From: Streptomyces lasiicapitis
GTDB lineage: Bacteria; Actinomycetota; Actinomycetes; Streptomycetales; Streptomycetaceae
NCBI RefSeq assembly: GCF_014646335.1
Contig: NZ_BMNG01000002.1
Coordinates: 62,001 to 126,000, forward strand
Reading direction: 5' to 3'
Length of the DNA: 64,000 nucleotides
Made by a program: the position numbers and the translations under genes. The notes beneath the pieces are model-generated. The model did not search any database and was not told where the DNA came from. It saw only the letters and a program-made list of their open reading frames with translations. The stretch's first letter is position 1, and every line of letters begins with the position of its first letter. Positions 1 through 7,497 of this stretch are shown here, piece by piece.

Positions 1-14
1 ACCTCCGTCGCGAC

Positions 15-20
15 TAGGCT
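15..20 (+). promoter_or_regulatory. -10 box of a probable leaderless promoter
   Basis: TAGGCT fits the TANNNT form of actinobacterial -10 boxes and lies six bases before the ATG at 27, so transcription would begin at or next to the start codon. No Shine-Dalgarno sequence is visible before this ATG, which fits a leaderless mRNA. The -35 box would lie left of the window. Confidence 0.4.
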
Positions 21-26
21 CACCGC

Positions 27-620
27 ATGGATGCGGAGTTGCGGACGGTGACGGATCGCTTACGACGCGAGGCGGCTGCGTCGGGAGTGATCGAGGCGTA
101 CGAGGGACTACTGGCCGCCGGTGATCCGGACGAGCTCGCGGGGTCGCTGCACGCGGCGGGACAGCCTTTGTGGGCGCGGGAGTTGGCGGCGGTCAAACTC
201 GGCGTCCTCGGGGACCGGCGGGCCTTCGAGTCGCTGGTCCTGCTGCTCAACCACCGGGATCCGCCGCGCTGCGCCGCCGCGGCCTACGCCCTCGCGCGCC
301 TCGGGGATCCGCGCACCGCCCGCGCGGCGGCCGCGCTCGCCACGAACGAGCTGCGCGTGGCCTACGCCCTGCACCCGGTGCGGCTGCTCACCGAGCTGCG
401 CGCCCCGGAGTCGGCCCCCGCGCTGATCATCACCCTCCAGCGCCGCCTGACTCCCAACGACCCGTACGGCAAGGTCGCCCTCGCGTGTGTGGAGGGGCTC
501 GGGGCGCTGGGGGACGCGCGGGCCATACCGGTGCTCACGGCTGCCTGCGGGCATCCCCGCCTGGCGGCGGCCGCGGCGGCGGCACTGGCGCGGGTGTCGG
601 TGCGGGCGTCGGGGTCGTGA
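27..620 (+). CDS. HEAT-repeat protein with a TTA codon
   Basis: A 197-residue protein made almost wholly of short Ala/Leu-rich helical pairs with recurring ALxxLGDxRA motifs (near residues 90-97 and 155-165). This is typical of HEAT/PBS-lyase-like repeats, which form scaffolds for protein binding. There is no catalytic motif, signal peptide or membrane segment. Codon 12 (bases 60-62) is TTA, the rare leucine codon read in Streptomyces by the bldA tRNA, so translation may be tied to development. The ATG at 27 has no clear ribosome binding site but sits just downstream of a -10-like box. The gene faces the RidA gene tail to tail. The repeat class is clear; the biological role is unknown. Confidence 0.8.
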   Translation: MDAELRTVTDRLRREAAASGVIEAYEGLLAAGDPDELAGSLHAAGQPLWARELAAVKLGVLGDRRAFESLVLLLNHRDPPRCAAAAYALARLGDPRTARAAAALATNELRVAYALHPVRLLTELRAPESAPALIITLQRRLTPNDPYGKVALACVEGLGALGDARAIPVLTAACGHPRLAAAAAAALARVSVRASGS

Positions 621-689
621 GGCGGGACCGGGCGCGAGGCGGGGCTGGGTGTGAGGAGGTGCTGGGCGTGATGCCTGTCCGGGCGCAGG

Positions 690-701
690 GCCTGGCCAGG
701 C
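690..701. terminator. Short palindrome between convergent genes
   Basis: GCCTGGCCAGGC is a perfect 12-base palindrome in the roughly 100-base gap between the converging HEAT-repeat and RidA genes. It could help end transcription from either side, but the arms are short and there is no T tract. Confidence 0.2.
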
Positions 702-723
702 GTGGGGTGTGGGGCGGCGGAGG

Positions 724-1140
724 CTAGGCGCTCGTCGGCCGCTCCTCCGGTATCAGCGCCAGCGCCTCTATCTCCATGAGGAATTCGGGCCCCATGAGGG
801 CCGCGACCTGCACGGCCGATGCCGCGGGCATCCGGGCGGGGTCCAGGTGCGCGTTCCGCGCGGCCCGGATCGCGGGCATGTGCGCCACGTCCGTGACGAA
901 ATACGTCAGCTTGATCACGTCGTCGAAGCCCGCGCCCGCGGCGGTCAGACAGCGCCGCAGATTCTCGAAGACCTGGTGGGCCTGCGCCACGGCGTCCCCC
1001 TCGCCGACCAGCTTGCCCTGTTCGTCGAGGGCGAGCTGACCGGAGACGGCGACGAGGCGGCCGGTGCCCGTCACGACGTGCGTGTACTGCGTCGCGGGGG
1101 CGACCCCGTCGGGGGCGTTGATGTACGTCAGTTCGCTCAT
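724..1140 (-). CDS. RidA family protein
   Basis: A 138-residue protein of the RidA/YjgF/UK114 family, which hydrolyses reactive enamine and imine intermediates of amino acid metabolism in the cytosol. Seen: the N-terminal GRLVAVSGQLALDEQGKLVG strand region, a QAHQVFENLRRCL helix, the DVIKLTYFVTD strand, and a terminal LMEIEALAL segment, in normal order and length. An in-frame upstream ATG (MVTM...) is possible; the ATG at 1140 gives the family-typical N terminus. The upstream gap towards 1212 carries a CATGGT/ACCATG inverted repeat. A short tail-to-tail gap separates it from the HEAT-repeat gene. Confidence 0.88.
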   Translation of the reverse strand: MSELTYINAPDGVAPATQYTHVVTGTGRLVAVSGQLALDEQGKLVGEGDAVAQAHQVFENLRRCLTAAGAGFDDVIKLTYFVTDVAHMPAIRAARNAHLDPARMPAASAVQVAALMGPEFLMEIEALALIPEERPTSA

Positions 1141-1211
1141 GGTCACCATGGTGGACCATGGGTCTGACAACGCCCCCGACGGAGGTCGGCGTTCGGCCCG
1201 GGAGCCGGGGC

Positions 1212-2825
1212 TCAGCCCCGGAAGCCCAGCAGCCCGTGCAGTTCCGCGCCGCTCCCGGAGGCGCCGCTCGGGGCGGCACCCGTCTCCGCCGCGCCCCGCG
1301 CCGCGCTCCTCGGCTTCGGTTCGGGCAGCCGCTTGCAGACCGCGTCGACCTCGCCGCCGCTCTGCGGCACCTTGCCGTTCGTCAGGTACGCCGCCAGGTG
1401 CCCGTCCAGGCAGGCGTTCCCGCTCAGCGTGATGCCGTGGTTGCCGCCGCCCTGCTCCACCACGAGGCGCGAACCGCGCAGCTTGCGGTGCATCGTGATC
1501 GCGCCCTCGTACGGCGTGGCCGCGTCGTCGGTCGCCTGGAAGATCAGCACCGGCGGCACGGAGGCGTTGGTGACGTCGACCGGCTGCAACGACCGCACCG
1601 GCCAGAACGCGCACGGAGCGTTGTACCAGGCGTTGTTCCAGGTCATGAACGGCGCCTTCGCGTGCACCTGCCAGTTGTCGCGGCGCCACTGCTCCCAGTC
1701 GCGCGGCCACGCCGCGTGCCGGCAGCCCACGGCCGCGTACACCGAATAGCTGTTGTCGCCCGCCGCGTCCACGGCGCCGAAGTTCTCGTACGCCTCGACG
1801 AGCGGGCCCGTGCCCTTGCCGTTGGCGTACGCCGCGAACGCCTCCGCCAGGAAGGGCCAGTAGCCGTCGAAGTAGCCGCCCGGCATGAAGGTGTCCTCCA
1901 ACTCGGCCGCGCCGACCTTCTTGCCGGCCGGCTTCTTGGCGAGCGCGCTACGCATCGCGTACCACTTGGCCTCGACCTTCGCCGGGTCCGTGCCGAGCCG
2001 GTACTTCTTGTCGTGCTTGGCGACCCACGCCAGGAAGGCCTTGTGCCGGGCGTCGAAGGCGAAGTCCTGGGTGAGGTTGGCGTCGTACCAGACGTTGTGC
2101 GGGTCGACCACGGAGTCCAGGGCCATGCGGCGGACCCGGTCGGGGAAGAGCTTGGCGTACACCGCGCCGAGATAGGTGCCGTACGAGTACCCGAAGTAGT
2201 TGATCTTCTCGGCGCCCAGCGCCGCGCGGATCGCGTCCAGGTCCTTGACCGCGCTCACCGTGTCGATGAACGGCAGGACGTCCGCGTACTTCGAGCCGCA
2301 CGCCTCCGCGAACGCCCGCGCGCGGTCGATGTTGGCCCTCTCCAGGGCGTGCGTGTACGGCACCGTGGCGGGCCGCACCGGCTTGGCGTGGCCGGGGCGG
2401 CAGTTCAGGGCGGGCTTGCTGCGGCCCACCCCGCGCGGGTCGAAGCCGATGACGTCGTAGCCGGCGGCCACCTTCTTGGGCAGCGTCTTGGCGACGAACC
2501 CGGCCATGCTCAGGCCGCTGCCGCCGGGACCGCCGGGGTTCACCAGGAGCGGGCCCTGGTACGTCTTCGCGGTGTGCTGGACCCGCGACAGGGCGAGCGT
2601 GATCTGCTCGCCGTGCGGGCGGTCGTGGTCGAGCGGCACCTTCAGGGACGCGCACTGGAGCCGGGGGTGGTCCTTGGTGGCGCACTTCTTCCACGTGAGG
2701 GTGTGCGGGGTGTGCGCGGTGCGGGGCGCGGACCGCGCGTCGGTGCCCGCGGCGGACGGCACCGCCGCGACGAGACCGGTCATCAGAGCGGCGACACCGC
2801 ACAGCGAGACGGCGGTTGCTCTCAT
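1212..2825 (-). CDS. Secreted tripeptidyl aminopeptidase-type alpha/beta hydrolase
   Basis: A 537-residue exported serine hydrolase of peptidase family S33 (the Streptomyces Tap/SlpD/SlpE group), which removes N-terminal tripeptides from extracellular peptides. Seen: a signal peptide (residues 1 to about 27, ending AVPSAAG), the oxyanion-loop motif NPGGPGGSG at 96-104, nucleophile elbow GYSYG with Ser214, and a TAP-like C-terminal domain with QATDD and GGGNHG carrying the likely catalytic Asp and His. Length and domain order are normal. It is a single gene, antisense to nothing real. The exact substrate preference cannot be read from sequence. Confidence 0.9.
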   Translation of the reverse strand: MRATAVSLCGVAALMTGLVAAVPSAAGTDARSAPRTAHTPHTLTWKKCATKDHPRLQCASLKVPLDHDRPHGEQITLALSRVQHTAKTYQGPLLVNPGGPGGSGLSMAGFVAKTLPKKVAAGYDVIGFDPRGVGRSKPALNCRPGHAKPVRPATVPYTHALERANIDRARAFAEACGSKYADVLPFIDTVSAVKDLDAIRAALGAEKINYFGYSYGTYLGAVYAKLFPDRVRRMALDSVVDPHNVWYDANLTQDFAFDARHKAFLAWVAKHDKKYRLGTDPAKVEAKWYAMRSALAKKPAGKKVGAAELEDTFMPGGYFDGYWPFLAEAFAAYANGKGTGPLVEAYENFGAVDAAGDNSYSVYAAVGCRHAAWPRDWEQWRRDNWQVHAKAPFMTWNNAWYNAPCAFWPVRSLQPVDVTNASVPPVLIFQATDDAATPYEGAITMHRKLRGSRLVVEQGGGNHGITLSGNACLDGHLAAYLTNGKVPQSGGEVDAVCKRLPEPKPRSAARGAAETGAAPSGASGSGAELHGLLGFRG

Positions 2826-3004
2826 CGAGCCTCCCAGAGCGGAGGGTTCGGGGCCGCGAGGCCCACGACCCCCGCGGCATCGTCCCGGAAAGCCCGCCCG
2901 GAAGAAGGCGTTCTATGAAGGAATGACCTGAAAGGAGCATGACGAACCCCGCGATGGCCCAGCCCGGGTCGCGGCAGTGGTCACCGCGGTGGTCCGGCCG
3001 CGGC

Positions 3005-4039
3005 TCACAGCAGCGTGAGCTGGGTGGCGGTCGGTGCGGGCGGCGTCTCCTGGGGCTCGGGTATGCGGCGCGCGGCACCCGCGCGCGAGGGGCCGATGCC
3101 GAACTCCCGCGCCAGCTCGTGCACATGGCGGGTGATCCGGCGCTGGTACCACTTGGGGGCGTAGGCGCCGTCCGCGTACAACCGCTCGTAGCGCCGCACC
3201 AGATGCGGGTGGTGGCTCGCGAGCCAGGTCATGAACCACTCGCGCGCGCCCGGCCGCAGATGCAGCACCAGCGGTGTCACCGAGGTCGCCCCGGCCGCGG
3301 CGATCGCCCGCACCGTGGCGCGCAACTGGTCCGGATGGTCGCCGAGGAACGGGATCACCGGGGCCATCAGGACGCCGCACTCGATGCCGTGCCCGCTGAG
3401 GGTGCGCACGACCTCCAGGCGCCGCGCGGGCGCGGGCGTGCCCGGCTCGACCGTGCGCCAGAGCTGCTCGTCCATGAAGCCCACGGACACCGAGATGCCG
3501 ACGTCCGTGACGGCGGCGGCCTGCCGCAGCAGGTCGAGGTCGCGCAGGATCAGCGTGCCCTTCGTGAGGATCGAGAACGGGTTGGCCCGGTCGCGCAGGG
3601 CCGCGATGATGCCCGGCATCAGCGCGTACCGGCCCTCCGCGCGCTGGTAGCAGTCGACGTTCGTGCCCATCGCGATGTGCTCGCCGCGCCAACTCGGTGC
3701 CGCGAGCCCGCGGCGCAGCAGCTCGGGCGCGTTGACCTTCACCACGATCTGGCTGTCGAAGCCGAGGCCGGTGTCCAGGTCGAGATAGCTGTGCGTCTTG
3801 CGGGCGAAGCAGTACACGCACGCGTGCGTGCAGCCGCGATAAGGGTTGACCGTCCACTCGAAGGGCATGCGGGACGCCCCCGGCACCCGGTTCACGATCG
3901 ACTTGGCCCGGATCTCGTGAAAGGTGATCCCGCGGAACTCGGGGGTGTCGAAGGTCCGCGTCGTCACCGCGTCCGCGCCGAACAGCGCGGGGTCCGCGGC
4001 GCCCCTTCGCGGGCCGTCGGACAAGTTCTCCCAGCGCAT
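3005..4039 (-). CDS. Rv2578c-family radical SAM protein (SplB-like)
   Basis: A 344-residue radical SAM enzyme. The cluster motif CTHACVYC gives CX3CX2C at Cys70, Cys74 and Cys77, and the surrounding NPYRGC and FARKTHSYLDLD sequences are those of the Rv2578c family, related to spore photoproduct lyase-like (SplB) proteins that act on DNA. The ATG at 4039 is preceded by GGAGGAGG at good spacing; the open frame runs further upstream but without a ribosome binding site. A LexA-like box lies 42 bases upstream, overlapping a TATTCT -10 candidate, which suggests induction by DNA damage. The family is clear; the DNA-repair role is inferred from family kinship and the operator. Confidence 0.87.
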   Translation of the reverse strand: MRWENLSDGPRRGAADPALFGADAVTTRTFDTPEFRGITFHEIRAKSIVNRVPGASRMPFEWTVNPYRGCTHACVYCFARKTHSYLDLDTGLGFDSQIVVKVNAPELLRRGLAAPSWRGEHIAMGTNVDCYQRAEGRYALMPGIIAALRDRANPFSILTKGTLILRDLDLLRQAAAVTDVGISVSVGFMDEQLWRTVEPGTPAPARRLEVVRTLSGHGIECGVLMAPVIPFLGDHPDQLRATVRAIAAAGATSVTPLVLHLRPGAREWFMTWLASHHPHLVRRYERLYADGAYAPKWYQRRITRHVHELAREFGIGPSRAGAARRIPEPQETPPAPTATQLTLL

Positions 4040-4081
4040 GGCGCCTCCTCCGTAGCAGTGACGAGCACTGACCACAGAATA

Positions 4082-4093
4082 GAACAGATGTTC
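4082..4093. promoter_or_regulatory. LexA-like SOS box
   Basis: GAACAGATGTTC is GAAC-N4-GTTC, and with its flanks (4081-4094) it fits the Gram-positive SOS consensus CGAACRNRYGTTYC at 13 of 14 positions. On the minus strand it abuts a TATTCT -10-like box (4076-4081), so a bound repressor would block transcription of the radical SAM gene. It is also 104 bases upstream of the divergent SRPBCC gene. Confidence 0.55.
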
Positions 4094-4197
4094 CCTTGAT
4101 CGTGCGAACGTGTCCCGGACCCGATTTGGGGCGCCGGTGCGCGGGGTGGTTGGCTGACCGTCCACCCCCTGGGACACCAACTGCTGGAGGAAGTGCA

Positions 4198-4641
4198 ATG
4201 GCGCAGGTCGAGGCCACCACGGAGCGGATCATCGCGGCACAGCCGGAGGGCGTCTTCGATGCACTGGCCGACTACAGCGGCACGCGCGCGAAGATCCTTT
4301 CGGAGCACTTCAGTGAGTACGAGGTGCGCGAGGGCGGCGACGGCGAGGGCACCCTCGTCCACTGGAAGCTCCAGGCCACCAGCAAGCGGATCCGCGACTG
4401 CCTGCTCGAGGTGACCGAGCCCACCGACGGCGAACTCGTCGAGAAGGACCGCAACTCGTCCATGGTCACCACCTGGCGCGTGACCCCGGGGGGCGAGGGC
4501 GCCTCGCGCGTCGTCGTCTCCACGGTGTGGGACGGCGCGGGCGGCATCGGCGGCTTCTTCGAGAAGACCTTCGCGCCCAAGGGCCTCGGGCGGATCTACG
4601 ACGCCGTGCTCGACAAGCTCGCCGCAGAGGTCGAGAAGTAG
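4198..4641 (+). CDS. SRPBCC family protein
   Basis: A 147-residue cytosolic protein with the START/Bet v1-like helix-grip pattern. An N-terminal strand and AAQPEGVFDALADY helix lead into a run of beta strands and a long C-terminal helix (FAPKGLGRIYDAVLDKLAAEV). Such proteins bind hydrophobic ligands in a cavity; no ligand can be predicted. The ATG at 4198 has GGAGGAAG upstream at normal spacing; the longer frame from 4096 is not needed. It is divergent from the radical SAM gene and shares its regulatory gap, including the LexA-like box. Confidence 0.83.
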   Translation: MAQVEATTERIIAAQPEGVFDALADYSGTRAKILSEHFSEYEVREGGDGEGTLVHWKLQATSKRIRDCLLEVTEPTDGELVEKDRNSSMVTTWRVTPGGEGASRVVVSTVWDGAGGIGGFFEKTFAPKGLGRIYDAVLDKLAAEVEK

Positions 4642-4760
4642 GCCCACCCGGCTGGTTGGGGCCCTCGCCCCGCCAACTCCCTTAACCCATCGGGGTTGTT
4701 GCCGCGCTCACCGTTTCGAGTGGTTTTCGCCGACGGCCCGGTTGTACGCCGTAGGGCTCC

Positions 4761-4784
4761 CACCGGCGCTTACGCGCGCCGGTG
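4761..4784. terminator. Intergenic GC-rich hairpin
   Basis: Arms 4761-4769 and 4776-4784 (CACCGGCGC/GCGCCGGTG) pair perfectly around a six-base loop, 120 bases after the SRPBCC stop and about 90 before the MFS gene. There is no T tract. It may be a terminator or a leader structure. Nothing else is recognisable in the 231-base gap. Confidence 0.3.
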
Positions 4785-4872
4785 CGCGCCCGGGGGCAAC
4801 TCGTCGCGCTTGCTCACAGTTGTCGCGTAATGCGAGAAATGGGCGGCGCAGGCGCGACGAGGGGAGCAGCAA

Positions 4873-7314
4873 GTGGGCGGGACGACGCTGGTGATGAGCG
4901 CCGGACACGGCGAACGGGCGGCTGCACAGGCCCCCACGGCCGTCGCGGAGCAGGGCGGGGCGCAGGAGCCGCCACCACCCCCGGACGCCGCCCAGATGCC
5001 CCCGCACGGGCTCAGCCCCGCCCGGGTCCGCATGGTCTTCGTCGGCCTCATGCTGGCCCTGCTGCTCGCGGCCCTCGAGCAGATGATCGTGGCCACCGCG
5101 CTGCCGAAGATCGTCGGCGAACTGCACGGCCTGGACAAGATGTCCTGGGCGATCACCGCGTACCTGCTGACCTCCACCGTGGGCCTGCCCATCTACGGCA
5201 AGCTCGGCGATCTCTTCGGGCGCAAGGGCGTCTTCCAGTTCGCCATCGTCGTCTTCGTGATCGGCTCGGCGCTCGCCGGCTGGTCGCGCACCATGGACCA
5301 GCTCATCGCCTTCCGTGCCCTCCAGGGCGTCGGCGCGGGCGGCCTCATGATCGGCGTCCAGGCGATCATCGCCGACATCGTGCCGCCCCGCGCGCGGGGT
5401 CGCTACATGGGCATGATCGGCGCCTCCTTCGGTCTCGCCTCCGTCGCGGGCCCGCTGCTCGGCGGCTTCTTCACCGACCATGTCTCCTGGCGCTGGTGCT
5501 TCTACTTCAACGTGCCGTTCGGCCTGGTCACCCTCCTCGTGGTCGCCCTCGTCCTGAAGCTGCCCAAGCCGGCCACCCGCGGCCGGCTCGACGTGCTCGG
5601 CGCGCTGCTGCTCGTCGCGGCCTCCACCTGCCTGGTGCTGCTCACCAGTTGGGGAGGCACCGAGTACGCCTGGGGCTCACGCGTCATCCTGGGGCTCGCC
5701 GCCGGGGCGGTCGTGTCGACCCTGCTCTTCCTGCTCGCCGAACGGTTCGCGGCAGAACCGATCATCCCGCTGCGCCTGTTCCGTGATTCGGTCTTCAACA
5801 TCACGGGTCTAGTAGGCCTCGTCGTCGGCATCGCCCTCTTCGGAGCGGCCAGTTACCTGCCGACGTTCCTGCAGATGGTCGACGGCGCGAGCGCCACGGA
5901 GTCCGGGCTCCTGATGCTGCCCATGATGGGCGGCGTCGTCGGCGCGTCCATCGTCGCCGGCCAACTCATCAGCCATACGGGGCGCTACCGGATCTATCCG
6001 ATCCTCGGCGGCGTCCTCTCCGTAGTGGGCATGTTCCTGCTCTCGCGGCTCGAATCGGACACGCCCCGACTGCACTACAGCATCTGGATGGCCGTCCTCG
6101 GCGCCGGAGTCGGCCTGGTCATGCCGGTGCTGATCCTCGCCGTGCAGAACGCCGCGCCGCCCGCCGACCTCGGCACCGCGACCAGCGCCAACAACTACTT
6201 CCGGCAGATCGGCGGCAGCGTCGGCGCGGCGGTCTTCGGCACGCTCTTCGCCGACCGCCTCACCGACGCCCTCGCCGACAGCCTGCCCGCGGGCGCCGAC
6301 CTGCCGGACGCCGAATCGATCACCCCCCAGCTGGTCCACGCGATGCCCGCCCCGCTGCGCGAGGGCTACATCCAGGCGTACGCCGAGGCGATGCCGCGGA
6401 TCTTCCTCTACCTGGTCCCGGTGCTCGTCCTCGGCCTGCTGCTCGCCTTCTTCCTCAAGGAGACCCCCCTCGTGTCCAGCGCAGTGTCATCGAAGACCCC
6501 GCACGCCCCCCTCGCGGAGCACGCCGCCGTCCCGGGGGCGCGCGCCCCGTACGCCGCCGGAGTGCCCGTCTGCGGCACCGTGCAGCACCCGGACGGCACC
6601 GTGGTGCCCCGCGCCGCCCTGACCCTCATCGACGTCGCGGGCCAGCAGATCGGGCGCGGCGCGAGCGGTGACGACGGCCGGTACGCGCTCGCCACCCCCG
6701 GTGCGGGATCGTTCGTGCTCATCGCCGCGGCGGGCGGCCACCAGCCGCAGGCCGTCACCGTCACCGTGGGCGAGCGCCCCGTGGAGCTCGACGTGGTCCT
6801 CGGCGGCGCGGGACGCCTCGCGGGCAGCGTGCTCACCGCCGACGGCGCGCCCGTCAGGGACGCCGCCGTGACCCTCACCGACGTACGCGGCGATGTCGTG
6901 GCCTCCACCCGCAGCGGCCGCGAGGGCGGCTACGTCATCACGGAGCTCGTGGCGGGCGAGTACACGCTCGCCGCCAGCGCGCCCGCGTTCCGCCCCGCCG
7001 CCCTGCCCGTCAGCGTGCAGGCCTCCCGGGAGACCCGCCAGGACATCGAACTCGCCGGGGGAGCGGTGCTGCGCGGCACCGTGCGGGCAGGCGGTGGGCG
7101 GCCCGTCGAGGACGCGCGCGTGACGCTGCTCGACGCCGCCGGCAACGTCGTCGACACCCTGACCACGGGCGCCGACGGCACCTTCCGGTTCGTCGACCTG
7201 TCGTCCGGCGAGTACACGGTGATCGCGGCCGGCTATCCGCCGGTCGCCACGGTCCTCCAAGTCGCGGGCGGCGGGCGGACGGAGCGGGACCTGCAACTGG
7301 GCCACGAGGACTGA
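4873..7314 (+). CDS. MFS (DHA2) transporter fused to carboxypeptidase-regulatory-like repeats
   Basis: An 813-residue protein. Residues from about 50 to 535 form a 14-helix DHA2-type drug:proton antiporter, with motif A ([11 protein letters not shown]) and motif C-like GPLLGG in helix 5. After the last helix, residues from about 570 to the end hold three tandem CarboxypepD_reg-like beta-sandwich repeats, each with a GxV...DG.PV.DA.VTL.D core and a G.Y.L or G.Y.V strand. Such domains are usually extracytoplasmic in surface proteins; here they extend an exporter of ordinary length (about 500 residues). The GTG at 4873 has GGGGAG seven bases upstream; an in-frame ATG at 4894 is an alternative. 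Export of a drug-like compound is inferred; the tail's function and side of the membrane are unknown. Confidence 0.88.
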   Translation: MGGTTLVMSAGHGERAAAQAPTAVAEQGGAQEPPPPPDAAQMPPHGLSPARVRMVFVGLMLALLLAALEQMIVATALPKIVGELHGLDKMSWAITAYLLTSTVGLPIYGKLGDLFGRKGVFQFAIVVFVIGSALAGWSRTMDQLIAFRALQGVGAGGLMIGVQAIIADIVPPRARGRYMGMIGASFGLASVAGPLLGGFFTDHVSWRWCFYFNVPFGLVTLLVVALVLKLPKPATRGRLDVLGALLLVAASTCLVLLTSWGGTEYAWGSRVILGLAAGAVVSTLLFLLAERFAAEPIIPLRLFRDSVFNITGLVGLVVGIALFGAASYLPTFLQMVDGASATESGLLMLPMMGGVVGASIVAGQLISHTGRYRIYPILGGVLSVVGMFLLSRLESDTPRLHYSIWMAVLGAGVGLVMPVLILAVQNAAPPADLGTATSANNYFRQIGGSVGAAVFGTLFADRLTDALADSLPAGADLPDAESITPQLVHAMPAPLREGYIQAYAEAMPRIFLYLVPVLVLGLLLAFFLKETPLVSSAVSSKTPHAPLAEHAAVPGARAPYAAGVPVCGTVQHPDGTVVPRAALTLIDVAGQQIGRGASGDDGRYALATPGAGSFVLIAAAGGHQPQAVTVTVGERPVELDVVLGGAGRLAGSVLTADGAPVRDAAVTLTDVRGDVVASTRSGREGGYVITELVAGEYTLAASAPAFRPAALPVSVQASRETRQDIELAGGAVLRGTVRAGGGRPVEDARVTLLDAAGNVVDTLTTGADGTFRFVDLSSGEYTVIAAGYPPVATVLQVAGGGRTERDLQLGHED

Positions 7315-7328
7315 GGCCGACGACGGGG

Positions 7329-7358
7329 GTCGGGCCCGGCAGGGTGGCAGGGCCCGAC
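7329..7358 (+). terminator. Hairpin terminator after the MFS gene
   Basis: Nine-base perfect arms GTCGGGCCC (7329-7337) and GGGCCCGAC (7350-7358) flank a 12-base loop, 15 bases after the MFS stop codon. No T tract follows, as is usual in Streptomyces. Confidence 0.5.
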
Positions 7359-7497
7359 CAGGAGGTGGCCCGGATCCGCTCCGGAGGCGCCCCCTGCCGG
7401 GCCAATTCGCGGATAGCGCCGCACGGCAACCCGTGGCGGCCGTACGGTGGTTGGGGGCGGTGCAGATCTTGCCGCGCCGTGGGAAGGAGCCGAGGCC

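Noticed and set aside
1158..2918. A long plus-strand frame over the aminopeptidase gene
   Set aside because: It is the complement of the S33 peptidase gene, which has a signal peptide and complete catalytic motifs.
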